Shown: in pieces, positions 43,824 to 55,120 of the stretch
Position numbering within the stretch: position 1 is the stretch's first letter
Layout of the letters: every line of letters starts with the position of its first letter
Position numbers and translations under genes: made by a program
The notes under the pieces: generated by a model
The model's database searches: none
What the model saw: the letters and a program-made list of their open reading frames with translations, nothing else
Told to the model about the DNA's origin: nothing
Assembly: GCA_023213395.1 (NCBI GenBank)
Contig: CM041465.1
Coordinates: 108,445,741 to 108,509,740, forward strand
Reading direction: 5' to 3'
DNA from: Cycas panzhihuaensis
Lineage: Eukaryota > Cycadophyta
DNA: 64,000 nt

Positions 43824-44611
43824 TTAATTAGCCTCCTTGGTAGGATCTTCCTTTTTTTGGAACTCCTTCCTTTTATAGTAATCCTTCTTGAGGTGATCAG
43901 TCTTATTACCGTGCCAACACCTGAGCTTACTCTTCTTACCTTTTAACTTTGACCTCAATGTATCCCTAGAGCTTTGTCCTCTATCAATTATTCTACCCGT
44001 TGCTGTCATAGCTTCTGGTGTGGAGGTTTCAAAACTAGACTTCCTTCGCACTTCTTCCATCAACAAAGCACTCACAACAGATTCATATTCTAATTCATCT
44101 GTAGTGCTTAAACTAATTGAGGTGACAATATTATCCTAGGATTTTGGTAATGAGTATAACAAGGTAATAACCTTGTCCTCATTCTCAATTTTGACATTGA
44201 TACTAGCCAACTGATAAATAAGAGTATTAAAAATATTTAAATGGTCAACAATTTTTGTACCTTCTTTCATTTGTAATGAGTATAACTGCCTCCTCAAGTA
44301 GATTTGATTCATCACTAATTTGGTCATATATAGGCCTTCCAATTGGGTCCATAATCTTGCTGATATTTGCTTCCTTGTGATGTTAAATAGAACTTCATCT
44401 ACCAAATACAATCGTATTATGCTAAGAGCCTTTTTATCTAGATCATCCCATTCATCATCTCCATCCCTACGAGTTTCTTCATTTTTCCTGTAAGAGTTTT
44501 GTATAAACCATATTGTACAAGAACATCATATGCTTTCAACTTCCACAACTTAAAGTTGTTCTTGCCATTGAATTTCTCCACCTTGAACTTTGCACCTACC
44601 AGTTTCACCAT
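43824..44611 (-). pseudogene. copia-4 Gag
   Basis: The start is chosen at 44611 from the motif KFKVEKFNGKNNFKLWK, the usual Gag N-terminus in this group. A frame change near 44480 leads into 44136-44411 (ARLWTQLEGLYMTK, QLYSLQMKEGTKI, then VITLLYSLPKS) and on to 43824-44075. The zinc knuckle reads C-WH-G-NKTD-H-LKKD-Y, with second and last Cys lost. A basic Lys-rich tail follows. Confidence 0.83.
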
Positions 44612-44668
44612 TTGGTGTAGAAGAAGATGATACCAAAACCTTTACAAACTCATTGCAAAAATAAAAGT

Positions 44669-44681
44669 GGATCTGATACCA
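44669..44681 (-). other. copia-4 primer-binding site (tRNA-iMet)
   Basis: The minus strand reads TGGTATCAGATCC, with the first ten bases perfectly matching the initiator tRNA-Met complement. It is the only PBS here that keeps the C at position 7. Confidence 0.87.
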
Positions 44682-44683
44682 CT

Positions 44684-45331
44684 TGTTGAGAAGATGAGGT
44701 CCCAACCTTTAAACTGCTATGAAGATCTAAATTATTCTTGCAACTAGTTATAGGAATCAAAACTAAAATTTAACATGCAACTTTATGAACTAGAGTTAAA
44801 ATAATAAAATAAACAAAAAAACTAAGAATCACACGTACACCTGATATAATATGGTAAAACCCTAGCAGTATGCTACAGAAACATCCACACAGGAAAGGTA
44901 TCGATCTTTATTATTGAAGAATGGAGAAAATTTATATAATCTTATAGTAAAGTGCTCACAGCAATAACAACCAGCTGCCCAACTCCTCATAGTATATTGA
45001 ACATTATCAACATAATGAAAAATGCCCTAAATTGGACTACATGAGGGTGTCATCTAAGGCACATATCTCAACTGTAGAATATAGTGTATTTTAAGCGAAC
45101 GACCTTGATTCTCTTTACAATTTAATATACTCTCCAGTGCTAAATTTTTGGGTCGGGGGCTATTTCCCCTAAACCCCCTTTTTGCAAGGGGCGTTCCATA
45201 CCCCCCGTACCCCCTTGGCTAAGGAGGCCTCTCTCCCCCCTTGGAATCCCCTAAGGAAGGTTTGGGAGGTAAACCACACTACTAACATGTTAAAATTTAG
45301 CCTCTAACCATTGTTGTTATATTACCTAATA
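44684..45331 (-). repeat. copia-4 5' LTR (648 bp)
   Basis: Matches 39993-40639. The terminal CA has become TA (45330-45331). The perfect target duplicate attta follows directly. Confidence 0.92.
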
Positions 45332-46540
45332 ATTTAAAGCTTTTAGAATCTAGTTTCTTATATTTTTTTATAAGAATATGTCCCTAAGTAGCATTTCTAA
45401 AAACTTTTAAAATTTTTACGAAAGGTTTATAACTATACCACTTTTATTTTGGTGTAATATTTTACAAGGATTTACTTAGTAACTAATTTAATAAATAGAT
45501 GAAATAAGTAATTGCTTCAGCCTATAACTTTAACTCAAGGCCTTTTGCATAGAATATACATTAGGTTCATTTTGACTAAAGTGTAGTTTTTGTATTTAGT
45601 AACACTATTTTGTTGAGGAGTATAAGCAATGAAATGTTGAAGTCATATTCTATGCTACTTACATAATGAAGTAAACTCACTACTTAAATATTCCTTAATA
45701 TTATTAGATCTAAAGGTTTTGATTTTTGAATTAGATTAGTTTTCAATTAATGTTTTGAATTCAACAAAAGTATCAAAAACTTGACTTCTTATTTTGACCA
45801 TATAAACCCAACGTTTTCTAGAAACGTTGTCAATGAAGGTAACAAAGTATTTACTTCCAGAGTATAATGGTACTTGGAAGGGACCATAGATATTTGAATG
45901 CAAAAGTTTAACCAATGATTTTGCTCAAAATAAAATTCGCTAAGCGAAAGGGTCTATGTGTTGTTTACTTGTAACATAATCTTCATAAACATTGTAAACT
46001 GTTGACGAGGGTGGAAGTCCATGAACTTATCATATTATTTTAAGTATCATAGTTTACCATAACTTGTACAGTCAAACTATGCATGCCAAAGTTTTCTTAC
46101 TGGGTTAAATTTTGCAATGAAGGTAGTGGAGTATTTAGTTTTAGATTGATTTAGATTTGCTAAATTATAGAGACTTGTTTTGTGATTAACAGGTCCTAAA
46201 TTAATAGTTTTAAATCTATTAAAAGGTTGTTTCATAACAAATTTATCTTTTTAAAATTTGATAATAAGGTCTTTTTGGAAAATTTAATAAACATGTAGAA
46301 GATTAGGAAGTAAGCTTGGAATATAGAATACATCTTTGATTGAACTGTCTTTTAAAGTAATATCACTAGTACCTTTAACTTTCAACTAAGAGCCACTTTT
46401 AAAAGAGATCTCCTCTTCAGAATTAAGATTAGATTAATAGGTATTTAGATATCCTTAGTGTCCTATCATATGGTGGGAAGCACTAAAATCTTGGATCCAT
46501 AAAGGTTATTTAGAAGTAGGGACAGAAAAATAGATGTGGT
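45332..46540 (-). pseudogene. copia-2 integrase and protease segment
   Basis: Resumes copia-2 right after the copia-4 TSD and aligns with copia-1 4570-5780. The integrase Glu region (about 45540-45640) and the upstream zinc region are recognisable only by comparison with copia-1. The protease reads WIQ-DFS-ASHHMIG (codons 46482-46490), so DSG is DFS. Many stops. Confidence 0.78.
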
Positions 46541-47380
46541 GGTGGTTAAAGAGTTATTAGTATTATGAGATTAGGATTGGATCCCTTTAGAAGCTTTCTA
46601 AGCTTTGGAAGTAATTCTATCCCTACAAACATCTATTGTATACTATTTTTTATGACAGTAGGCACAACTAACATTCTAGTTATATTGGAATTACAATTAT
46701 TTCTTTTTTGGAATAATTTTTGGGTGGTCTTGTATTCTTAGAATTTTCTAATCAGTATTAGCATAGTTTGGAATTTAATTAGTTGATTTGTCAACTAATT
46801 AAATATGATTAGTGGATTATCATACTACTACCTAACATATTTGTATTGATTAAAGTGTTTAAGAGGTTTATTAATAGCTAAATAGATGAGTGTATCGTCA
46901 TCTTTTACATAAGTAGTAGTTATGATTTTGTCATCTATTTTTGTTAAAGATTTTATATAGTATCTTACGTTTATGTTATGAGTTAAAGGTTTGATAAGAA
47001 GTCTTCAACTCTAGAAAAAAAATCATACTTAAGGTCATACATATTTTGTTCAAGAATGGTGAGTTGTTATGTATCTACTTTATTATATTTCTCCTTAAGC
47101 TTGGCTTTGACCATGGCAAGATCATCTGTGTCAAAAAATTGCCTACTTATATTTGGTGAGAGAGAGGTTAAGAGGTGCGCAGGGCTCTATCACAATTCAT
47201 CAAGTATACCATATAGGCATTTGATGCTTTATCTATAGGCTTTATAAACTTTTCTATTACATACTGCTAAAGTTTTTATTATTTGAGTTGGTTTGATATT
47301 CTAACTTTCAAGTTCGTATAATTTGAGTTGGTTAACACTGGAATTAGAATGGAGGAGCTCATCTCTAGCATGAGTACCAT
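46541..47380 (-). pseudogene. copia-2 Gag, decayed
   Basis: Start at 47380 (MVLMLEM), in register with copia-1 MALMPRT at 6804; the following IPVLTNSNYTN parallels IPLLIGSNYAN. The rest aligns with copia-1 down to the zinc-knuckle region but has numerous stops and small indels. Confidence 0.75.
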
Positions 47381-49180
47381 GGGCAAGAAACCTATGATGA
47401 TAGATCATTTTTTATGGAAATTTAAGGAAATAAGAATGTGAAAAAAAAAAAAATATTAAGCCACAATTAAAATAATCACAACATTTAATTTCAATTAAGA
47501 GAAAATATTGTTGATTAATTACAAAGTAAGTATACATGAATAAATATAGATGTATTATCATTTTTTGTAAATAACATAAAGAAATGGACCCTTTAACACA
47601 TTAAAAGTTGATTTCCAATAATCAAAAGGTATAAATTTAATCATACACTTAAAAATTAGATCAAATATATAAGAATTTACATATTTATAACATCATTTAT
47701 ATCAAATAATAGTGAAATAATGATTTAATTATTTGCTTAATAAACTACATGAATTTACTAAAAATTATATAAGAAAATGATGTAGTTAATTAATAAAATT
47801 TTTAAATGATCAAATATATATTAAACTAAAGAAATAATTTTGAAAAATTATAAAGAAAATTATTAGTTAAAGTCATGTACCTTAACTTACCTGGCTGTGA
47901 CTAGATACTTGACTTCACGTAAGGTTTTACTCATTAAGATGGCATCCAAATTTGCTTAAGTGACTAGTCAAAACATCTGCATCTGAATTAGGAATCTATT
48001 GTAACTTCCAAAAATGAATTTTAAGTCTAGATAAAGAATATATGCCCAAAATTATATAGGTACCCTAATTAGAATATGGGAGGGGATGAAAAATAAGGGT
48101 TAAGCCCTTTTTACAAACTAAATAAAGGTTGCATAAGGGGCTAATATGACTAGGTACTCATAAGAAGGGGGCTGGCAAACCTAAAAATTTAATTAATTAG
48201 ATTGTAATCTTTTTGTATTTGTAAAAAAAATTAACTAGATTTAATAATATTTAATGTCTGACCAAACATAAAGGGAAAAAAAATTAATAATTTATCTCCA
48301 AAAACATAAGGTTTTAAATGAAGTATTAGACCAAATCAAAAATTTTACTTAAAACTAAAGTTGCAAGCTATGAGTGAATGGATTTTTATGCGATCTGCAT
48401 TAATAGAGTTTGTCATTTAATCTTTATCAAATTAATTTCTTTATTTTTCTCACCGATTATATGTGGGTCTTTGTTGCTTAGTAACATATTTAATTTAGCT
48501 ATGTAATGGCATAGTGCTCTCAGTTTGGCTTGGCTCCATATTCAACTACATTGTTTAGACCTCTATTAATGGAATAATGACATCTCTAGTTTATCTCATC
48601 TTCATTAGTTACATCATCTACAGATAGAGATAGGTCTACATGAGGGTATCCTCCAATTTCAATTTCTTTATGATAACATACTCTATAAGTTTAATTCTTT
48701 AATGGCATATCTATGTCATTGGCTTCTCTTCATGTTAATATATAATAATGGAATTTCAAGTGATGGCATCTCAATCTTTAGTTGTAATAGCATATTTTTA
48801 ATTTGTGTTAGTGACAGGGTTTGCTCTGCACTTCGTCTGATAATGATGTACCTTTCTTTTATGCATTATTCATACAATATACACATTTATGGCATTTGTC
48901 ACTACATGAGATGGTGTGAGACCCTTAGGCTCACTATGGCACCTTTAATAGTAGGGTTTAAAGATCCTCTTCTTTTCAAAAATTCAAAGTACTTTTCTTG
49001 AGGAAGATAATGTGTTTCAGTTAGGATCGATATCTTTATTTATGTGGCTCTATGATAACATTTGTGGAAAGACCAGTAGCTATGTAAATGTGCCAATGGA
49101 GCTCAAACATAAGAAGGACAACCAATTAACTTAGCTACAAAATTCATCTATGACTTATAATGAAATTTGCTCTAAATCAT
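47381..49180 (-). other. copia-2 leader
   Basis: 1.8 kb of very AT-rich sequence between PBS and gag with no coding motif. The short plus-strand frame at 48702-49001 has no recognisable domain. It lacks the G-run tandem repeat found in the copia-1 leader. Confidence 0.55.
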
Positions 49181-49192
49181 GCTTTAATACCA
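49181..49192 (-). other. copia-2 primer-binding site (tRNA-iMet, degenerate)
   Basis: The minus strand reads TGGTATTAAAGC, two transitions from the tRNA-iMet complement. It is next to the 5' LTR, which starts at 49196. Confidence 0.82.
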
Positions 49193-49195
49193 TGT

Positions 49196-49608
49196 TGGAG
49201 AGAGGGTTAAAGTAGAGCAGTTATTACATATCAATTAGCATATCATCAATCATAAATAACACTAGATATGGTAGGTGCAAAACCCCTATAGGAAATAAAA
49301 AATGACCTTGTAAATAGTATAATTTTATTATAATAATAAACAAAATACACTGAAGATGGTTGAGGATCTCATCCTCTCTCTTAGGTTTTATGAACCTTCT
49401 ACCTATGTGGATACAACCAACCAACCTCACAAACCTCCTAAGCTAAATATGCTTGAAAGATTCTCAAATAGTTATTTGAGAGAAGTTCAGTGAAATGGAT
49501 GGTTGTATATTTCATTGAACTTTTAGTAATAAAATATTGAATTTATAAATAGATACATTATACAATAGTTAAGTGTAAAAGGTAATATTAGGATAAATAT
49601 TCTTAACA
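49196..49608 (-). repeat. copia-2 5' LTR
   Basis: About 413 bp, TGGAGAGAGG...TTCTTAACA, matching 13481-13882 with more divergence than the LTR pair of copia-4. This agrees with copia-2 being older than the elements nested inside it. Confidence 0.88.
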
Positions 49609-52010
49609 CTTGTTAACATGGCAGATGAGGAGGTGGGGTTCCACCATATAAAGTTTTACCTTGTGAGGTAATTTTAGAGTTAGAGATAGTCATCTTGTTG
49701 GATATGTATGGTTACGACCTCTCTAGTTAAATTTGCAACATCTATTGAGAGATTTATAGGCATCTTCTTTATGCATATCATATGTCGTAAGGAACTATGT
49801 TTCTAAAGAGAAGAGGTACTCAAATTGGTTTGGTGATACCACCATTTATGAAAGATAAAAAGGCCTTGAATGAAGTAGAATGTAGTAAGAAGAAAGGGGT
49901 GCAAGAAATAGGAGAGATAAGATAGAATGGGTTTTGATCAAATAAGAAAGATAAAGTAGAATAAGTGTTAAAGAGGTGGGAATGTATGAAAGGGAAAAAA
50001 AAGGGAATCAATAGTAGGATGTGGGGTGTCTATAAGTTATTATCCCCAAATTTTGAGTATGAAAATCACCTAGTACACTTGTACGAGTGTGACAAGCTTG
50101 TTGAGATAATAAGGATGAGTACTAAGTAAAAAATTGAGACCTCTAGGGCCCATGGGATGCCTATAGGTTAGTTTTCCTTAAAATTGACTTTTAAAAATCA
50201 CCTAATAGAGATTGATCAATATGGTATGCTAATTGAAATAAGATGTATGATTTTCTATAGGTACTTTTAGTGTCATAAGTTCTTTTTTTTTTATATGTGT
50301 TGATTCTAATGGTGGAAACCTCTTCTGAATCTGAGAAGTATTGGCAAAGTTATTACTTTCTTTTTTCCATTATGTCTTTTCCTTTGGGATTAAAGAGGAT
50401 TAATTAAAGGGTATAAAGGACTAAATTTGGTTAGACAGAATATTGACTATGATATAAGTTGAATAAGACACAAGCAATACTAAAGATTTGGATAGGATCT
50501 CAATGTTATATTTTTGGATGTTGACTAGAATAAAAATTCTTTGGAGTTAAGTTTTATAAAATTGTAGAAATATAATTAGTGCTCTAATCTTATAGTCTTA
50601 CTGAGGAGTGATTTTCTAATTTAGATTTAGTGATAGGTCATAATCATTTCTTTAATATTGTAATAAAGAATTTGTAGCTATTCTCTAATAGTATCGATAA
50701 AAGTACAATAGTGTAAGGGTTTTATATGGAATACTTATGTAACAAATGTTGTATAGGTGATAGGGGAACCTACCAAACTTTGACAAAGGAGCATTTAACT
50801 TTATAGGCTTTATGATAAACTTCCCTATTATTACTATAGCTTGACCAATATCTTAGGGCACTACCTATAGAAGAATGTATATACTCATAAGATCTACATT
50901 TATGTAGGGGTATTTGAGTAAGATAATATTTAGGTGCTAGGTGCTAACTAATGTACCATAAAAACATAAATAAGTAACAGTATTCCTATGCTAGGCTAGT
51001 GAGGGAACCTATAAGGGTCCATCTATATATCCAAAGGTATGTAGAGGCTCAAATTTATAGTTAAGTTCCAATTAAAGATTAGGTATTAGTATAATATGTA
51101 CCATACTTCATATAGTGGTGTATATCTAACTATAATTAGCCACAAATAATATGTCCTTCTAATGTTTATATCTTGAGAAAACTTGGTCTAACTAACCAAA
51201 ACAAACCACCAAGATCTAACTATTTTGCAACAATAATAAGGATTTGAAACTATAATAAATGCTAGAGATTATTCAACATATATAAGAAAGCATATACATT
51301 ACCTAATACATATATTTTAATATAGTAAAATCCTAGAAGAGTGCTAAGGAAACATCTGCATAGGAAAGGTATCGATCTTTATTAGTTAGGAATGAAAGAT
51401 TATATATGCAATCTCCACAAAATTTTCATAGCAACAACAACCAATAACTGCCACTTCATAATGTAATAGAATACAATATGATATAATTACCCTAAAAATG
51501 AGTTACAAGAAAGGAACATCAATCATAGCCATCAAATCTAAGACTTTATGATGAATAACTTAGATTCCCTTTACAATTTGATATGTTTTAGGCCCTAAAA
51601 TTTTAGTTTGGGGGATATTGCCCTTGAACCCCCACTTGCGGGGACATGTTCCACACCCCTCTGCACCCCCCTCAACCAAGGGGGGTTGTTGCCCCCCTTG
51701 GATCCCATTGAGAAAAGATTGGTAGGGAAATTATGCTGATAATAGTCCTAAAAATTAAAGCCTTCTCATAATTGTTGTTACATATCTAACATTATAAATA
51801 CTCATCATAGGGTCTCTACTTATATTCTAAGGGAAGGGAGGGTGGGACTCATGATTTAGACTATACTTCTTATTTGTAGCTAATTGTCATAGAGTAATAA
51901 AAATTTAAAATAAAATTACTTATAAGAAAAGGTTTCAAAAATCACAAAGGAAAAAAAATTATTTCTTTTTCTACAACTTCTAAATGCTCCTTACTAGATC
52001 TCTACACCTT
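49609..52010 (-). pseudogene. gypsy-A Gag N-terminus and leader (with a solo LTR inside)
   Basis: By position this must be the 5' part of gypsy-A between PBS (52011) and the cut in gag (13480/49609). At 49609-49720 a minus-strand frame beginning MTISNSKITSQGK could be the Gag start, but it has no diagnostic motif. The rest (49830-51170, 51792-52010) is AT-rich and without recognisable coding. The solo LTR at 51171-51791 is an independent insertion. Confidence 0.45.
51171..51791 (-). mobile_element. solo LTR of a copia-4-related element
   Basis: 621 bp resembling the copia-4 LTR, including caccaagatctaa, the gctaaggaaacatct and aaaggtatcgatctttatta segments and the C/G-run block. It is flanked by perfect 5-bp duplicates ttata (51166-51170, 51792-51796). 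It begins TC rather than TG and ends CTAACA. No internal region remains, so it formed by LTR-LTR recombination. Strand is given by analogy with copia-4. Confidence 0.87.
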
Positions 52011-52022
52011 ACTCTAATACCA
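52011..52022 (-). other. gypsy-A primer-binding site (tRNA-iMet)
   Basis: The minus strand reads TGGTATTAGAGT, two transitions from TGGTATCAGAGC, two bases from the LTR end. It anchors gypsy-A as a minus-strand element whose 5' LTR lies to the right. Confidence 0.75.
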
Positions 52023-52024
52023 CT

Positions 52025-52230
52025 TAATATAAATACAAGCAGCAATTTTCACATCAATGGAAGCTTATGAGGGGGAAAAAAGCATAATAGATCTTTATTA
52101 TCAATTCAATAACTCATATTGCATCAAAAATATAAGAAATAAGTGCTAAGAAGCTAAAAGAACACCAAAAGTTAAGATCTACATAAGTACAATGTTATAA
52201 CAAAAAATTTTGACATGATAGATCTCTATG
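52025..52230 (-). repeat. gypsy-A 5' LTR, truncated by Tat-2
   Basis: 206 bp matching the start of the 3' LTR at 1674. It is cut at 52230 by Tat-2. The remainder should follow Tat-2 beyond the window. Confidence 0.72.
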
Positions 52231-54948
52231 TGTTTCCTGGCTTCCGAGAATGGATACGGAATTACCAACTTAGGTAAGTGTAGGTATGTTTCTCACCTTA
52301 TCATCACCTTCTTTTGATGAGTGTTTGCTTGCATGTTTGCATGTTTGTGACATTGTAGACGATTTTGTCTCCGTCTACACTTATTTAGCCAATGATGACT
52401 ATAGCAGGGGCACACTTCCAACAAGTGTGGCACCCTGGTGGCCATTCCACTTCCTGCATTCTGCCCTCCTCACTCTAAGATCCACTTGACTTGCGCCACT
52501 TCTGCTCATGTGATGACCCGTCATCGTTTGGTTGACTTGCCGCATCATTTGAATCCTATTTTTGCTCTTTTGGACTCATTTGTTGGCTTGTTTGCCCTCG
52601 GGTAGGTGTCTCAGCCCTCCATTGGTCATTTTTATCATTTGCCCACAGCCCAGGCTAGCTGTCTAGGCTAGTTTTTGCCTTTGGATGAATACTGCCGAAA
52701 ATTTCGTGGTACCGCCAGAAATTCCGCAGTACCACAGATTTTGCAGCAGGATGACTGTTCTAATTTATTTTTTAAAAATCTGCCATGGAAATTTCGTATT
52801 TATAGCGAAACTGCCACATGTCTCACAACTTAACTCACCTCTAGCTGCATCCTAATCACTCACTTTAGGGTTTGGGTTAGGTATTTAAGACATCATTAAC
52901 TCATTTTTGAGATCTTTTGTTCATTTTTTAGATTGCTCCTCAAGGAAACCACCCTGTGCTCTACTATTCTCGTTGCTCAACTACTACTACAGGACCTGCA
53001 TCTCTCCTCTAATGCCCAGCTCTCCTTTGGTATGGCTAGGACATCTTCCCATCTTTTCACATGCCTTGGAGAGGGCCCCTTTGGAGAGATCTCCAAGGAT
53101 TTTTGCCCAGGCAGCCATCAAGTGTTTTGAGTGCAGGTGTTCTTCCTCCAACTCCATTAGCAGGGTGCCAAACCTACTACACCACAGTTCTTGGGCTGAT
53201 TTCACCTCTCCTTATGACCCCTTGAGGCAAGAGCCTCCCCTCCTCTTCTCAGGTATTTATTGATTTGAGCTATTTTCTTATTCAATTAATGCCCTATTTT
53301 GTTTGTCCTCTTACTTGGGTTTTTGAAGGTTGTTTTTCTCTTTATATTGGGCTATTTTACTCCTGTCATTAGTGCCTCCTTACCTGTGTTTGTTGCTCAA
53401 GGCTGTGGCAGAGAGGGGTTGCATAGGGTTTGGGAGAGAGCTAGATGGATTTCGTACCACCTTCCATGCTCCTCAAGCGGCTTTTAGCCCCCCAAACCTT
53501 CCCTCTTGCCCCGTGTTGCCCTTGGCACTCAAACAAGGGTTTGTTGGGCCTTCCTTAGCCACTGAAATCAGTGTTGTCACATGTTGTAGCACTAGTTTGA
53601 GGGCTTGTGCTTCGGTTTGGGCAACTCATGTAAGTCTCGATCGCTTATCCTTTGCCCAACTCCTTTCCCAGCAGCACAGTTTACTCTTTATAGCACCCCG
53701 ACTTGCCGTAGGTCTTTTTGTCTCCTTTTAACTCTCTTGCTACTACTTCCAACCATCTTTCTTAGCCTTACGCCCACTACCTCATGGCTTTTGGGGGAGG
53801 TTGGGGTTGTTCTTTACGGGAGGTGGGCTGCTCCGAGGCTTACCGATTACTTTCCATTTACTTTAGTTGTCCTCCTTTACATATTATCATCATTGTATTG
53901 ATACTAACATATACGTGTTTAAGTTTGTATTTGTTTTACATAGACATGTATTGTTAGGATCTTTCCATTATATGTTAGCACCTTTTCTCCGGAAAGGGGG
54001 GAGGTTGTCATTTATTTGCAGGTATTCGGGAAGCGTAAAGGACCTTTCTCTCTTTCCTCCTTTGCTGCTAAGTGCTTCCATCCATGTTGTCTTTTTCATA
54101 CTTCATTTATTGCTAGTACTTAGTCCCTTTCATTCCTTTGTTTGGTATGTTAGTATTTTTCTGGGGAAGGTAAGGGAGCCCCTCGTTCCGATCCGTCGCA
54201 GTTTTTCACGACCACCGTGCCTTGTGGAGTAGTTTGAATGCCTCTTGGGAGTGCCACCATTACGACACGCTTTCGTTCTGGGTACACGTCTTTGCTCCAC
54301 TTTGTCACCCTTTCCTTTTGAATTTCCTTTACATAAGTAGTAATTAACTCATTAGAAATAGAAAGGAAATCAACCTTGCATTGGTTCATGCTTTATTTAA
54401 TCCATTGCTTGCATCTTCTTTAGCCGTAGGAAAAGGTCTTAAGAAACCTTCCCTCTCACCTTTTCCCTCCTTTTGCCATGCAAGCTTCCTTCTCTCCTTA
54501 TTATTTGTGTATTTTGTTAGTTTGCTTAGGCATACCTTGATCCATTCCCTTGGGTCATCTCTCTTACGTTCTCTTGGTTCCCCGCTTAGCCGGATAACTA
54601 AGGTGACCCCGTCCATAGGATACCTGCTTGCCTATCCTCCCTTGTTTCCTGTTGCTCTAGGGAAACCCTCGAAGGTCTCTCTCCTTCCTCTTCTAGCCAT
54701 CCAAGGGTGGGAGGATCCTTCCCTTAGGTCAATCCAAGCTAACCCTACACCTCCTCACCTCTTGTTCGAAGTGGGGGGGTCACCCTTTGGTAGCTATATT
54801 CAATTTGTAGGTCCCAAACTCACGCTCCAGCACACGGGATGCCCTGCATGGTACTTGCCCTACTTATAGGTCCCTTTCTCGATCATATTATCAACCACTC
54901 TTACCATTCCTATTTGGTTAGGTAGCTATCCCGTAGATGCGCGTCCAC
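52231..54948 (+). repeat. Tat-2 5' LTR (about 2.7 kb)
   Basis: Starts TGTTTCCTGG and is homologous to both Tat-1 LTRs over its whole length, with heavy CpG loss. It includes the hairpin at 52411-52429 and a TATA-like TATTTAAGA at 52882-52890. The end is set by the PBS at 54949. Open frames in it (for example 53330-53731) are not supported as genes. Confidence 0.88.
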
Positions 54949-54966
54949 TGGCGACCATACTAGGGA
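54949..54966 (+). other. Tat-2 primer-binding site
   Basis: TGGCGACCATACTAGGGA, nearly the same as Tat-1 (20429-20446). Confidence 0.75.
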
Positions 54967-55120
54967 CTACCAGTAAGGGAGCTAGTTTCTGCTCTCTTCC
55001 ATTGATTTTGCTACCTTTTTATGGTCCCTTTTTACCTACTTCGATCTATTCATTGGGTAGCCCCCAACGCGTGTGCCTTTGTCACCCTTTCTTTTTCCTG
55101 ACGTTGCTGGTTGACCTTGT

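Larger units (their letters stand above)
39993..45331 (-). mobile_element. copia-4: best-preserved Ty1/copia element
   Basis: 5339 bp on the minus strand with LTRs 39993-40639 and 44684-45331 and a perfect 5-bp TSD attta (39988-39992, 45332-45336). The gene order is gag, PR, IN, RT, RNase H; open stretches of up to 234 codons persist. Motifs resemble the Tnt1/Tork group, such as GYVD-N-GDL-KRRST and KFKVEKF-GKNNF in Gag. The RT box is YIDN and the zinc knuckle is degraded, so it is dead but younger than its host copia-2. Confidence 0.94.
13481..49608 (-). mobile_element. copia-2: Ty1/copia element expanded to 36 kb by nested insertions
   Basis: Bounded by related LTRs at 13481-13882 (with PPT, so 3' LTR) and 49196-49608 (with PBS, so 5' LTR). 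Own sequence is 13481-14503, 17648-17717, 38617-39992 and 45332-49608, about 6.7 kb. Inserted DNA is X (14504-17647), copia-3 with Tat-1 (17718-38616) and copia-4 (39993-45331). Continuity was judged by alignment with copia-1, which has the same order without gaps. Flanking 5-mers attat and cttgt match at only 3 of 5 positions, so the TSD has decayed. Confidence 0.85.

Noticed and set aside
48702-49001. 99-codon plus-strand frame
   Set aside because: Antisense to the copia-2 leader, no recognisable domain; likely chance.
52907-53263. 118-codon frame resembling a host exon
   Set aside because: Homologous to non-coding Tat-1 LTR sequence at 18590-18830, so it is LTR, not a host gene.
53330-54869. 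Open frames of 121-162 codons in the Tat-2 LTR
   Set aside because: Same LTR context; hydrophobic low-complexity translations with no counterpart in Tat-1 LTR frames.
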